From Nematostella vectensis (taxonomy: Eukaryota; Cnidaria; Anthozoa; Actiniaria; Edwardsiidae), in the NCBI RefSeq assembly GCF_932526225.1, contig NC_064043.1, forward strand, positions 9,715,821-9,779,820: DNA of 64,000 bases. Reading direction: 5' to 3'. Each line of letters opens with the position of its first letter. The stretch's first letter is position 1. Both the position numbers and the translations under genes were made by a program. Below the pieces are notes generated by a model. It did no database searches. It had not been told where the DNA came from and worked only from the letters and a program-made list of their open reading frames with translations. This document shows positions 25,501 through 34,868 of the stretch, piece by piece.

Positions 25501-26080
25501 CCATTAATAAGAAATGACCTTCCCCTGTGTACGTGCCTGTATGTAAGCTCACTATCTTGACTGAACTATGAAAGAATATCCAAAGAAACAAGTGAAATCC
25601 TCTAAATGCACCATGCTCACAAGAGTAACCCCTTCTGGCATAACTTCTTCCTGATTATTTCCAGAAGGTCTCTTATCGTGTTTATGAAGCTATTTATATA
25701 ATTAACTCGCATTTTGTTTGCCCTTTGATGTTTTTTTAATTATATTTTAAAACCTGATAAAACTGCTCATTCATTAAAAAAAATAAAGTTGTAAAAATTG
25801 TTATTTTTGTTGCAGTGGAGAACGCACCTTTCACACCACCCAGTGAGCGTTACAGACGGTTACCACAGCTCAAATGCTATGCATCAAGTGAATTTGTGAG
25901 TTAAGAGGGCTGACTCTTTTGGTGTTGCACTAATCCAACTCACATCAATGTGAATAATTTGATTATTTATATTTGAATCTTATTCAGGAGGATAAGACTT
26001 GTTCTTCAGTCTCCAGTGTTACACCTTTGACCCATCTCCTCTTCGCCTCGTTGCTGGTCTTCATGTGGTTGTTGCGCTAG
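3252..26080 (+). CDS. CACNA2D: Voltage-gated calcium channel alpha-2/delta subunit, complete, 42 exons
   Basis: This is an extracellular auxiliary subunit of high-voltage-activated calcium channels; the family promotes channel trafficking and surface density. Spliced exons give 1103 residues, close to vertebrate members. The order is signal peptide (1-25), VWA_N region (HVPTD, RRRGWYIQG), VWA domain with an intact MIDAS (DLSGS at 258-262, TDG at 384-386), Cache-type region (VLGRP, GYGFATNNNGFILFHP), Cys-containing delta region, and a hydrophobic C terminus (THLLFASLLVFMWLLR) after a Ser-rich stretch, fitting GPI anchoring. The ATG at 3252 begins the signal peptide. All 41 junctions keep frame and use GT-AG. 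Exon coordinates are in the four block entries that follow. Introns carry large microsatellites and several MITEs. Family assignment is very secure; the vertebrate paralogue equivalent is not resolved. Confidence 0.95.
5911..6290 (+). repeat. Tandem copies of the CACNA2D exon 6 splice donor
   Basis: The true donor CCCAG|GTAAGACC at 5921 starts about seven imperfect repeats with periods of 51-57 bp. Equivalent GT positions are 5921, 5972, 6027, 6082 (mutated to AT), 6138, 6195 and 6249. Copies read roughly GTAAGACCATAGCC, then TTGCACAGCTATTTT, then a variable tail ending ACCCAG. The exonic share is only about six bases. Read-through past 5921 meets an in-frame stop before the second copy. Confidence 0.85.
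8520..8611. mobile_element. MITE, TTACCCTGGTTCCAGAGCC family, copy 1
   Basis: The ends are inverted: TTACCCTGGTTCCAGAGCC and GGCTCTGGAACCAGGGTAA, with a matching inner pair ACGTCTCT/AGAGACGT. AAAATCTT directly flanks both ends, a 7-8 bp target-site duplication as expected for hAT-type insertion. There is no coding capacity. It lies in the CACNA2D intron between exons 8 and 9. Confidence 0.75.
8936..9035. mobile_element. MITE, AGTGCCGTAGCAGG family, copy 1
   Basis: The terminal inverted repeats are AGTGCCGTAGCAGG and CCTGCTACGGCCCT, around a 100-bp G/C-run-rich interior (GGGGCACATGCCCCCAGTGCCCC). It lies in the intron between CACNA2D exons 9 and 10. Related copies lie at about 12060 and 48170. 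Confidence 0.7.
9908..11338. repeat. 1.4-kb ATC/ACC/AAC microsatellite in a CACNA2D intron
   Basis: It consists of imperfect triplets such as ATCATCACCATCAACAAC repeated almost continuously. Because the unit is a multiple of three, both strands show long stop-free frames (poly-Met/Leu/Val on minus, His/Gln/Thr on plus). These are composition artefacts. The repeat ends 42 bp before the acceptor of exon 13. Confidence 0.95.
12060..12202. mobile_element. MITE, AGTGCCGTAGCAGG family, copy 2
   Basis: CAGTGCCGTAGCAG at the left end is inverted as CTGTTATGGCACAG at the right. The interior contains a poly-C run and the string TTTCTTTATGTTTCTTTATTGTGCCCC, seen here in two parts around 12150-12175. 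This interior is nearly the same as the unit of the large satellite at 37225-38345. It lies in the CACNA2D intron between exons 14 and 15. Confidence 0.6.
12610..12990. repeat. 151-bp tandem repeat rich in CACGTG
   Basis: The string GGCTCCACTAACATGATC starts at 12635, 12786 and 12937, an exact 151-bp period over about 2.4 copies that are nearly identical. Each unit has three CACGTG boxes, one inside the palindrome GATCACGTGATC. It lies in the CACNA2D intron between exons 15 and 16. Confidence 0.9.
14426..14860. repeat. GAT-rich minisatellite (30-bp unit)
   Basis: The core unit GATGATGGCGATGATTAAGA plus TGACGACAAA repeats about six times between 14680 and 14855, preceded by looser GAT/GAC repeats. 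An apparent 206-residue frame across it has no protein-like character beyond the repeat. It lies in the intron between CACNA2D exons 16 and 17. Confidence 0.85.
15873..16195. mobile_element. Inverted-repeat element with ~120-bp arms, AGCCTGCTTGCAGG ends
   Basis: The left arm, about 15874-15996, is inverted at about 16075-16194 with only scattered mismatches. Both arms carry AGCCTGCTTGCAGGCGGTAC and GGGGGCGAGCGCAAAA. The centre is a pyrimidine-rich ~80 bp. Flanks AGATTTAAGT and AGTTTACAAGT look like a decayed target-site duplication of about 10 bp, fitting a Mutator/foldback-like element. It lies in the intron between CACNA2D exons 18 and 19. Confidence 0.75.
18829..18914. mobile_element. MITE, TTACCCTGGTTCCAGAGCC family, copy 2
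   Basis: The right end, GAGGCTCTGGAACCAGGGTAA, matches the element at 8520. The left end has decayed to CCCCGGTTCCAG. The shared interior includes GCCAGCGAAC and AAATAGAGAGACGT. It begins about 10 bp after the CACNA2D exon 23 donor. Confidence 0.6.
20640..20775. repeat. Short CAT/CAC/CAA microsatellite
   Basis: Imperfect CATCACCATCGTCACC-type triplets end in (CAACAA)n at 20748-20770, just before the polypyrimidine tract of CACNA2D exon 29. No coding signal is seen. Confidence 0.6.
21953..21970 (+). other. CACNA2D: 18-nt CACNA2D microexon (exon 32)
   Basis: TTTTTCTGCAG precedes GCTTGTGCTGATAATGAG, followed by the donor GTAAGG. It encodes ACADNE in phase 0, so inclusion or skipping would keep frame but remove one cysteine. 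The position matches a Cys-containing segment of the delta region in vertebrate proteins. Alternative use is inference. Confidence 0.75.
24899..25408. repeat. 172-bp tandem repeat, three copies
   Basis: GCTAGTCCCCAGACTGAAGG starts at 24899, 25071 and 25243, giving exact 172-bp spacing. The copies are nearly identical; the third has a short internal deletion. It lies in the intron between CACNA2D exons 40 and 41. Apparent minus-strand frames here are shadows of the repeat. Confidence 0.92.
25440..25550. repeat. Dispersed repeat fragment related to 40440-40632
   Basis: It shares GGTATCATATGGA, TAATAAGAAATGACC and CCCCTGTGTACGTGCCTG, in the same order, with the block at 40440-40632. It is probably a degenerate non-autonomous element. 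It lies in the same CACNA2D intron as the 172-bp repeat. Confidence 0.6.
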
Positions 26081-26988
26081 CAGTTTGTGAACTGACCAAG
26101 TAATCACACTCTTCCTGGACTTCAGTGAAGGTAGAGAGATATAGATATTTATTGTTAGAATTCTCAACCAGACCACCGCTCCACCAAGCTGGCTGAGAAA
26201 CGATGAAGCGACAGAAATTAGGAGAAAGACAGTAGTATTTATTGATGCGAAGTACTTTATAGCATTTATGTAGATAGTTAAAAAAAAAACAGTCATCTTG
26301 CAGAGGCTTAACATTCTTAGAGATAAGAATGTGGGTACATACCTTTCTGATAGTGACAGAGTGGATTATATAGGGTTGTAAACAGTGGAACGCCAAACAC
26401 CTATTCATAGGACTAATGTTGGGAATATCCCCCTGCCTAGTAGATGTTTGCTTCAAAATGGCAAGGGTTTATTAAATAAAAAGAAATAACCTTTATTAAC
26501 TGGTAAGGGAAGAATACACCTTCAGATGCTTATTGATAAAGGCAACACACAGTTCTTGTACACAGTATAGTGTTTAGCTTTCTTCAAATACTTTCATAAG
26601 ATTATTACACAGGGACATTTCCAAGAAGCTGGGGGGAAAGGTCCGAAGGTTCTGGAACACCATAATTCAACATGTAAAGGTTTTATTAACATGTAAAGAG
26701 CCTGGGGAATAGCAAGTGGGGCCCCCTTTCAAAATGCCCTTTTCACTGTTAGTACATAATCAGGATAAGACACAGTTTGTCTAGAATACATAATAAGAGA
26801 AAACATTCATGGATTATTGTTGAATAATTGATTTTTTTAAGTATTCATGAAGTAAATTTTTGATTTTTTTTAATGTAGTAGACTTTTGAAATTATTCATT
26901 TTCACAGCTACGAAAAGTTCATTTTATATAATAAAGTAGAATCCATAGTGATGTACTAGAGCTTGCATAAACTGGACCCAATCAGATA

Positions 26989-27211
26989 TATACACCTATT
27001 TCACAAAAGGTTGTCAGTGCAAATTGTGAATGGCAAATGGTTAATGGCTTATAGGTCCAGCAATGTCAGAGCCAAGCATTGGTAACCGTTAATGGATAAT
27101 TGTTTTGATTTATCCATATTCTTCAAGAGGCATGGTTACTGTACGTTTGGTTGGTACTGCCATTTGCCAATTGCCATTTGCACTAACAACCTTTATTGAA
27201 ATAGGTGTATA
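26989..27211. mobile_element. MITE with ~50-bp inverted ends
   Basis: The left end TATACACCTATTTCA followed by AAAGGTTGT and AGTGCAAAT is inverted at the right as ATTTGCACTAACAACC, TTTATTGAAATAGGTGTATA. Arms are about 26989-27040 and 27161-27211. TA-rich flanks fit insertion at TA. There is no coding capacity. Confidence 0.75.
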
Positions 27212-28378
27212 CAAAGCTGTTAACAAATGCACTGCAAAAATCTGTTACTTGAGTCTAATGTATACAAGTTCTACTGTACAATAGAATTACAACTTTATTT
27301 ACCAATTTACATAAAAGGTTTCCTAAAAAAACAATTTTATAGTGCAGCACAAATTTCAAAATATAAAAACAGTGTTAAAAAGACTATAACAATAATAATA
27401 ATAATAAAGCATATTTATGTCTGTGTACAGGAATACTGTCAAAATGCTATAGATGTAATGAAAAAAGTAGAAAATACACTGTTTTAAAACCACATGTTCA
27501 TTGTGATTAAGTAAACCTTTCCCTTTCCATGTAGTTTGCCAGGAGTTGCTTAGGGGGGGAGGGAAAGTTCTGTAAATGTCCAAACAAGCACCATTGCACT
27601 TATTTAAGACATTTCATGTCCAGACAAGATGCCTATTTGTGGGAGGTGCTTATTTCAAAATCCATTTTTCCTCTAGAAAAAAAGTGCTTATTTTTGTATA
27701 TGCAAGAAGCATGTTTGTTTGTTTTTTAAAGAACCATAGTTTTCAATACTTCACAAGGCTAGGTGCTTAGGGGGAGACACCCATTCCTCAATTATGATAT
27801 ACTTACATGCCTGTCAACCCCAGAAAACCTCAAGGCTTGGGAATTTTTGGGGGGATTTTTGGCCATTCAGAAAGCTTTCGCACACAGATCTTGAGTGTGT
27901 TTCATAAATGGCGCTACACGGGGAATTATTTTTTCATTACTGATAGAAAATTTTTGTGTCACTTTCATTTTGCAATGAAGTGACGTGAAAATTAAGTATC
28001 GCGAAAATTAGGATGCGTGAAAATTAAGTGAGTACATAAGAAGCCTTTGGGGGAATATTGGCCGTTTAATAAGCTTTATGGAAACAGTCTATTTAGTCAT
28101 CAAATGTAAATAGAATCAAAAAGCCCAAACTGTCGCAATCTCGTACCAGAACAATGAATACAATACACCAAAAACTGGAAATCGACTCTGCCAAATTTTC
28201 GTCTTTAATAAGACTTCTTCAGGGCAGACTGAAGAAGGTGAATTGTTACAAGCTTATTTACATCAGAATAGTGGCGCGAGACGCAAAAACATTAAAACTG
28301 ACAAAAACGCGCATTTTCTAGAATAGCGCGCGCTATGGATAAAAAGAATTTACACATCTCTACGTGGGTTCCTACTAC

Positions 28379-28489
28379 AAAAAAGTCATCACTATTAAGA
28401 CCCCGCGGGTAGATAGACTTAAGCTGATAAGCCCACTGGCCTTCCCTTTCCCTAAGCTGAGCCTCAGAGTTACACTTATCTATAAGTTG
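28379..28489 (-). pseudogene. Retroelement C-terminal fragment (GIY-YIG-like tail)
   Basis: The minus-strand frame encodes QLIDKCNSEAQLREREGQW followed by AYQLKSIYPRGLNS. The pattern LREREgxW...LKxxYPxGLN is typical of the C-terminal endonuclease part of Penelope-like and related retroelement ORFs. Only about 37 residues match, so this is a dead fragment inside the element at 27801-28750. Its first ~14 residues are repeated in inverted orientation at 28540-28580. Family naming is from memory of the pattern. Confidence 0.4.
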
Positions 28490-28583
28490 TGTCATTGATG
28501 TCATTGCGACAATCATTTAGGTCTTAATAATGTTATGGTACAACTTATAGATAAGGGTAACTCTGAGGCTCAGCTTAGGGAAA
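28447..28583. repeat. Perfect-looking foldback, ~42-bp arms
   Basis: CCCTAAGCTGAGCCTCAGAG and the bases that follow (28449-28490) are inverted at 28540-28581 (CTCTGAGGCTCAGCTTAGGG at the far end), with one mismatch and a ~50-bp loop. The arms contain part of the retroelement-like coding fragment. Confidence 0.85.
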
Positions 28584-29529
28584 ATCGCGGAAATAAAGTG
28601 TCGTGAAATATTGCCATCTCAAAATCGCGAAATTTTGATGTCACGAAAATTAAGTGTAATAAGGTAGGTAAAATGTTGATTTCCTATTGATTTTTCTGAA
28701 GCCATAAAAAAATTCACTAAAACCGAAGGGGGGTTGACAGGTATGTAGTTATTTATCAAAAAGTGTAAGATTTTTCTTTATGCAATCTTTCAAATAAAGG
28801 GAAGACTGCATTTTTGTGGTCTAAAGGGCTTGTTTGTGCGGCCTATGACCATATCTAGCCATACGCCTGCCTTCCCAAATTTACACATCTGACAGCATTA
28901 GAAACTTTAATCATGAAGAAAACTTTCAGTGAGATGCCAGAAACAAATGTTACTTTTTTATTAGTAACAACAAGATTGACACAATCAAAATTATTACATA
29001 AACATAATACTTTTTGGTATTCTATTTTTCTTCTCTGACCTTTTGAATTGCATGACAACAAAAATACAGGTTTATATATAATATTTATATTAGTTGGTTT
29101 TCAGTGACCAGAATTTGTTGTAGATCTTTCGCACAGCTCAAAATCATTTGAAAACCAGGTAAGCCTAATATGGTACCATGGGATAATCTCAATGACACAA
29201 AAATATATTACCGCTAAATTATCGATTAACAATCATCAAATTCATAAATACTATGCCAAAATCAAATGGTTTTAAAGCTGCATTGTCACCAGTTTACTTC
29301 CTGTCGATTACGTAACAATATCCGGTCATTTTTAACGGAAAACGCAAAAAATATTTCAAAATATTGAAAGCAGTGTGTTTATTGGAAGTTTCTTTGAGGA
29401 TCTGATTGATAACTTAGAGCGGATGGCCTGTTAATATCTCAGATTTTAATAGATTCTTTTGTCTTTCAACGGTTGAGGTTTCAGTCGGACCTCCGGAAGT
29501 TAACTGGTGACAATGCGGCTTTAAGATCC

Positions 29530-31050
29530 TTAACGAACATAGCTTGACCTGCTGTAGTCTCCTCGAATGTACTCATACTCCACCGTCCTGACTGCATCAG
29601 TAATGAAAACCTGTTCCCCACTCTTAGCACGTTTCTTGATCAAGACTCGCAGTATAGCAATTGGAAAGAGCATTACCACACAGGCAACAGCCAATCCACG
29701 GAAGAGATTCCTCGCCCCATACTTCTCATAGCAGTGTCCACCAATAAAGGAGCCAAGACACCAGCCAAGCCCAAAATGTGTGGAGTAGACAACGGTCTGG
29801 AGGGTCGCAGAGAGGCCTTTGGGTGCGGTTGCAGAGGCGTAGGTGGTACAAATGATCTGCATAGCACAGTAAGTGAAGCCATGGGGAATTTCAACTAGAA
29901 GTATGAGCCAAGGAGAATGCATAAAGGAATAAATCACCAATTGGATACCATATACAATGCATACTAAAGCCATAAACCAGGTGATGCCAATTCTACCCTC
30001 TAGCACATTTCCTGGATAGTAGAAAAAAGCCTGCGAGAGTGACATGATGGTCTCCGTCAAGCCCACGTTGAACTGTGTTCCTCCCAAGTCTTGGACAAAC
30101 CAGTAGACATACCATGTAGCGGCCGAATTGATCAGTCCAAGAAGAACTGCTACTACCAGGAAGACAAGCACTGGACCAGACTTAAGCAGATTCTTCAACT
30201 GATCCAAAGGAAACTCGTTCCTTTCCTTCATGATGACATTAAACTTCATGATAGATGTCACAGAAATCATGAAGATACCACCTCCTAAGTACATGAAAAA
30301 TGACGTCATGTAGTTTGGCGTCCAAGATGAGACACCATTGTTGCCGATTCCAAAATAGTCCATGCCAGCTGTTTTGTCCATAGCAAGCCCAGACAGCAAA
30401 GAGCCCAGGGAAAATCCAAGCGCATCAAACATTCTTTGCTTGCCAAAATTTTGGCTGCCTTCCCAGTATGTGACGGTTGCATCCATGACAGGTAAAATAG
30501 GCGCATAGAAAACATCTCCACACAGTACAATAACCAGTAACAGCCAAAATGTCTGACTATTAGTTAGATAAGGGTGGTATTTGCTGGCTTCTAATACGCC
30601 ATCCATCAAAGCTGTAGTGTTGTGACCTTTAGTCGGACTAACAGGTTGCGTGACATTCATTCTTGCGGTGTCATACTCGTGAACAGCAAGCACCCCGGTC
30701 AATGAGAAGTAGATTATTACGCTTAACACTATGTTCATAAGTAAAATACACCGATACCTTCCAGTTTTGTCAGCGATTATTCCCCACATTGGTGCGGCGA
30801 GTAGACGAACGAAAGGTCGTAGGCCGATAAGGACACCCGTTTGGGTCGCACTCATTCCCATGTAGCGAAAAAACACGGACATGAAAGTGAGAATCGTCGC
30901 CGCAGAAAGTTGCTGGGCGAAATAGAACACTTTGTACCGTAATGTAGAGCGATTGATAGAACAGAAGCGACTCAGTTTAGACCGATGTGCCTGCTTTTTG
31001 AAGGTGACAGTCTTTGGGGCATTCAGTAGTTCCATCTTTTCTTCGTCCAT
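29530..31050 (-). CDS. MFSD6: MFSD6-like major facilitator transporter, intronless
   Basis: It encodes a 506-residue polytopic membrane protein of the major facilitator superfamily (MFSD6 / MFS_1-like branch); the substrate is unknown. The start is ATG at 31050-31048 (MDEEKMELLNAPK). The frame is open further upstream to a TTG at 31131, but there is no ATG before 31050. The N-terminal half carries FYFAQQLSAATILTF, MSATQTGVLIGLRPFVRLLAAP and WGIIADKTGRYR, the family's TM1-TM3 loop signature. About 12 hydrophobic segments follow, with a long extracellular loop (about 125-170) containing NVT and NTT sequons. The C terminus is basic. It lacks introns while all neighbouring genes are intron-rich, so it may be an old retrocopy or a naturally single-exon lineage. 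It is shorter than vertebrate MFSD6. Confidence 0.9.
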   Translation of the reverse strand: MDEEKMELLNAPKTVTFKKQAHRSKLSRFCSINRSTLRYKVFYFAQQLSAATILTFMSVFFRYMGMSATQTGVLIGLRPFVRLLAAPMWGIIADKTGRYRCILLMNIVLSVIIYFSLTGVLAVHEYDTARMNVTQPVSPTKGHNTTALMDGVLEASKYHPYLTNSQTFWLLLVIVLCGDVFYAPILPVMDATVTYWEGSQNFGKQRMFDALGFSLGSLLSGLAMDKTAGMDYFGIGNNGVSSWTPNYMTSFFMYLGGGIFMISVTSIMKFNVIMKERNEFPLDQLKNLLKSGPVLVFLVVAVLLGLINSAATWYVYWFVQDLGGTQFNVGLTETIMSLSQAFFYYPGNVLEGRIGITWFMALVCIVYGIQLVIYSFMHSPWLILLVEIPHGFTYCAMQIICTTYASATAPKGLSATLQTVVYSTHFGLGWCLGSFIGGHCYEKYGARNLFRGLAVACVVMLFPIAILRVLIKKRAKSGEQVFITDAVRTVEYEYIRGDYSRSSYVR

Positions 31051-31253
31051 GGCTTGGTAAATTATTGCGGTCCGCGAGATAAAGCGATATGTAAGAGAAC
31101 GTGGTTGAATGGAGTGTGAGGCTAAACACAATTTTGAAATATGTTTTTAAAATAAACCTGTTTTACGTGTCGTTTGATCAAGTTTTGTGACTAATACACT
31201 GGTTTGAGTGGGCGAAAATCCGGTTTCCCCTTGTTTTAGCGGCAGTTTCGTAC

Positions 31254-32884
31254 CTCGTGGGAAACAGTTTGCCACGGGCAGAGAGGAAAGTGCGCCCACG
31301 ATATAATTTTCGGGACAGCGGATGGTTAAATAATTACTGCGACCACATCAGGTCTCCCAAATGCAACAACTCAATAAAAGTATTGCGAGAAATGTAAAGA
31401 ACTATATGGGGGTGAAGGGGGTGCAGCACCCCCCCCCCTCACAACGGCCGAAAGTCCTATTACTTGCGGTTCTCAATAGACGTGCTATTTGTAGACAAAA
31501 CTATAAAGCATAAACTATATCACTCTGGTAGTTAGATCTGACAATAAACGTCCCGTGGAGATACTGCAAAGGCAAAGGCATTTTTTGCGGGTGTTCAGAT
31601 TTTTATCAGAGAACTACCTCCACCACCCCCCCCCCCCCCCCCCCGGAAACATTTAGTCCACTTTATCGGATTTCGCACCCCCCCCCCCCCCAAGAAAAAT
31701 CCTGGGTACCAACATTGGCTATAGAGTGGTAGCTCTATGAAATACCCTCACACCAAAGTTTGCACATGTTTATTTTATTTTCATTACACTCTCTTTTGCT
31801 CCTTTGTTCGCATATTGTTACTTTACATTTGTCTAACATACATACTTTCCTCGAGCACCCATGTAGCATTTGCTGCCTGTTACATCCTCTACCTATGTTT
31901 TTTCATCCCCTATTTAGTCGTCCTTATCACGTTCTCCACACAACATTCCCTACCCTTACTGCGTTATCTCCCGATATTGTGGTGACAGCCTCGCCATCCA
32001 TCACACGGAACTTTTTTTAAACCATCACCACACTTGATCACGGGAGGGACGTTAGGGGGTCTAGTTACCGCAATCAAATAATACCGCCAAAATTTTCGAA
32101 AATATCGCATTCCACACAGAAGGACGAGGTTTTGAATAGCATGCCCGACATTCCGTTGACACCGCAATATTTTTTTACAGCAATACCGTCGTTTAAAAAG
32201 CAAAATCTCGCATTTCGCAGTGTTTTGAAATACCATCCAATACCATTGAAAATGCATCACCGCATGCAATCTCTTGCAAAAAGGGCCCATACCGCAATAC
32301 CGCAAAACCCAACGTCCCCCTCCCCATCACACGCTTAATCTACTATTATAAACGATAATTTCTACTTATTCTTTTACCTTACAACTTTTATCACACAATA
32401 ATCCATGATCCATATATCTCTCACAATACAGCCTCTATCGTTTTCCCTCTTTAACCAAATAACACACGTTATCTGTATATCTTTCATCATACAGCAGTCC
32501 TCCCTTACGCAACCACCTTCAATACACCGTCTCAACAAAATAACCCCCCATTACTTATTTCTCTCCCCTTTTTTTAATAAAATTTCCGACCACTTTGTCC
32601 GAGGCTTCCTACCTTATCAACTTGATTTACGAAATAATAGAATAGTTTATTTATTAGATAAAAGGTCCTTAAAACATACATTGCAATATAGTACTTATAC
32701 ATTTTTTAATTTCCTTTACACTCAGATATAGTTCTTTACATTACCCCTCTCGCAATTTTATTGAGTTGTTGCATTAAACGTCGGAGGCCTGTGGTCGCAG
32801 TAATTGATTAACCATCCGCTGTCCCTAAAAATCTATCGTGGGCGCTCTTCCCTTCCCGCCCGTGGCAAATTGTTTCCCGTACCT
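31254..32884. mobile_element. Inverted-repeat element with ~155-bp ends
   Basis: The left arm 31254-31407 and right arm 32727-32884 are reverse complements with modest divergence. Shared strings include AATTTTATTGAGTTGTTGCA (with one gap), GGTCGCAGTAATT, AACCATCCGCTGTCCC, CGTGGGCGC and TTGTTTCCC. The ~1.3 kb between them has no transposase-like frame and is invaded by a poly-C repeat. It is best explained as a non-autonomous foldback/TIR element 200 bp upstream of the MFSD6-like ATG. Confidence 0.75.
31395..31712. repeat. Dispersed poly-C repeat, copy 1 (cf. 63035-63358)
   Basis: It shares GGTTCTCAATAGAC, TGCTATTTGTAGACAAAAC, GTCCCGTGGAGATACTGCAA, CAGATTTTTATCAGA, then long C runs and CCAAGAAAAATCCTGG with 63035-63358. 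Ends of the type GGRTACC/CAGG suggest a non-autonomous DNA element. The copies differ at about one site in ten. Confidence 0.8.
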
Positions 32885-34868
32885 CGTACCCAGACGCCGA
32901 GCGATGCATTTTGGATGACGTGGATGCGCTTCAGGGTTCCTGTGGATGCCCCGCTAACGACTGTGTACGAGTTGTTTTAGCGGTTTTAGCTAGTCACAAA
33001 CTAGAACCTGTTTTAACAGGTATTACCTATTACTTTAATTGAGAATTCAGTGCGTGAAATACTCTATAGAACGATTTTATCAAACGATAAAATATTGTTA
33101 CGATACGTTTACATTTGCGTTTGTTAGCCGTAGAAAATCAATGATGACGGTACAATGCACTTTCTTATGACAAGGTTCGAATCCACAGTCAGAAAATAAA
33201 TCAAGGTTGCCTTTAAACGAGACAAGAGGACATTTTGTACAATTGAACATTAAAACTTTGTACCAAACTAGATATATTTTAATTATCACCTGTTTGTACA
33301 CTGTTTAAAATATCCAACGAGAAACCAACAAATAAGCTTACTTCTCTCGTGACGAAGATGTTAGCGCGACTTTTGCGCTGCCTGGCTGCCTCGCCTACCA
33401 CAGGCAACCAGTGCCATAATGGTTCTTTCTGTTCAAAATTCGGAACGGATCAAAAGTGGCAAAACCCTTTTTTTCTTATATCTAAATAAAAAATCTGGAG
33501 TAATTTTTTTGACAGTGAATATTTGATTTCAGTTTTAAGAAATTGAAGCTCACGGTAGTTATTTATTAAAGTTTAAATGCTTGAACACTGAATTAAGATC
33601 AAAGTATCTTACACTTATAAATAATGATTCAATTTTAAGACGCGAAATAAACTGTACAGTATTAATGGTTATGCTGAAATGAAGATTGGACTATCAGACT
33701 TGCTTGGTTGCACAAAAAATATCAAGGACTCATTTGAAATTCAAATTTCTCTAAACATCCGGAGTCACTTCTTGCCTACATTCAAACATGCAACGTGAAA
33801 TTGACGAAAGCTAAAAAAAACAACTGGAAAAAAGACAACTTTTGCTGGGTTAGTAAATACTTTTTTGAAACTTATTCTAATTTGTAAATTATTTCGCTGT
33901 GACCCTGTGTTTCTGTTGGTGTCTGTTTGTTCCGCCATTCTCAACACAGCTGAGATTACATAAATAATGAACTCTTTACTGAAAGAATATCCAAAAGTAG
34001 AGGTTTATGTATAGCATGGACAGCAACTGATAGTGCAAAAGGCAAAAACCGTGAGGTATTCCAGGAAAAAGGAAACGCGAAAAGACAGGAATCGAATTTC
34101 TCAGTCGTTATCTCACGCGTGGGCATAGTATTATCTTTGTGCTTCATAACAAAATAGCGATTACAAATAGAATTATTTCATTTGTACTATTTAGAGAAGA
34201 TATAGCCGGGAAACTAATTATTTACCCGTTTCTACAAGGATTTTCGGAAGACAGGTGTTATGTTACAAGTTTAGCTTAGCTCAGTTTTTTCAGCTTAGTT
34301 TAGCTCAAACACTTACAGTAAAATATGCGCAGGAGAGCAAGATTATTTGCATTCAAAAATTATACTTTATTAAATCTAAGAAAGCAGATCTCTGAAAGGA
34401 AACATTTTTAAAGCTCTTATAGAACGAAAATGGTCGTTGTATTTGCTGCTGTAAAAAAAAAAAAAAGAACGAAATAAAGCTATTTAGAAAAGATATTATT
34501 CAAGTAAGCTACGCTTCAGTCTGTAGCCAAGCAACATTTTAGAATTTTAAGGACGTATTTCCTAAAAATAAATGTTAACGAAATTAAATCAACCCGTAAA
34601 ATAACCAAATGCGAAAAGCCAATAAGTGCATTGATGACTGAAAACCCATTTAAATGCAGGTCATAGTAAAGAAGATCACGAAACGGCTGAACCGGTGAAA
34701 TATTGCTTCCCTAAGAACCCTTATTAAGAAATTATTTTGTTATCTGGTAATGGAGAAGGTTATCCATGGTATGTGTGACCCGAAGAGGAAATCTCTTACG
34801 CTTTCCACAGCTTATTGTGTTTTAAATGCTATGATTATCTTCTTTAGCCATTAGCAAACCTCGGTAGA

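Larger units (their letters stand above)
18754..26080 (+). other. CACNA2D: CACNA2D exons 23-42: C-terminal alpha-2 part, delta and anchor
   Basis: Exons: 18754-18818, 19053-19114, 19369-19426, 19666-19790, 20227-20314, 20517-20579, 20796-20902, 21104-21187, 21463-21521, 21953-21970, 22206-22277, 22660-22730, 23073-23148, 23384-23436, 23505-23554, 23982-24086, 24320-24362, 24618-24724, 25816-25895, 25988-26080. Landmarks are EINGTSYSSAVAIPTSS (exons 23-24, equivalent to the vertebrate NGTDY segment), the 18-nt microexon 32, CYLIDEDAYVVASNQD in exon 33, and the last exon with a hydrophobic tail and TAG stop at 26078-26080. All phases agree. Confidence 0.88.
27801..28750. mobile_element. Non-autonomous element with ACWTACATRCCTGTCAACCCC ends
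   Basis: The left terminus ACTTACATGCCTGTCAACCC (27801) is inverted at the right as GGGTTGACAGGTATGTAGTT (to 28750). The interior contains several CGCGAAATT/AAAATTAAGTG motifs, a fragment of a reverse-transcriptase-type ORF, and an internal foldback (28447-28490 against 28540-28583). It looks composite. A target-site duplication is not clear. Confidence 0.6.
26081..29529. other. Intergenic spacer between CACNA2D and the MFSD6-like gene
   Basis: The two genes are convergent here. The first part is presumably CACNA2D 3' UTR; AATAAA occurs at 26475. The spacer holds a 223-bp MITE (26989-27211) and a roughly 950-bp inverted-end element (27801-28750). Elsewhere it is AT-rich and I see no coding exon. 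TTTATT at 29378-29383, about 150 bp past the MFSD6-like stop, is AATAAA on the minus strand and could be that gene's polyadenylation signal. Confidence 0.6.
31051..34868. other. Intergenic spacer upstream of MFSD6-like and SLC36 copy A
   Basis: This divergent 3.8-kb spacer holds a large inverted repeat (31254-31407 / 32727-32884) enclosing a poly-C dispersed repeat (31395-31712). From about 32900 to 34868 it is AT-rich with no recognisable exon, RNA gene or repeat. Reading frames here up to about 110 residues look random. Confidence 0.6.

Noticed and set aside
29530-31131. MFSD6-like start at 31131
   Set aside because: The codon there is TTG; the first ATG in frame is at 31050 and fits the family better.
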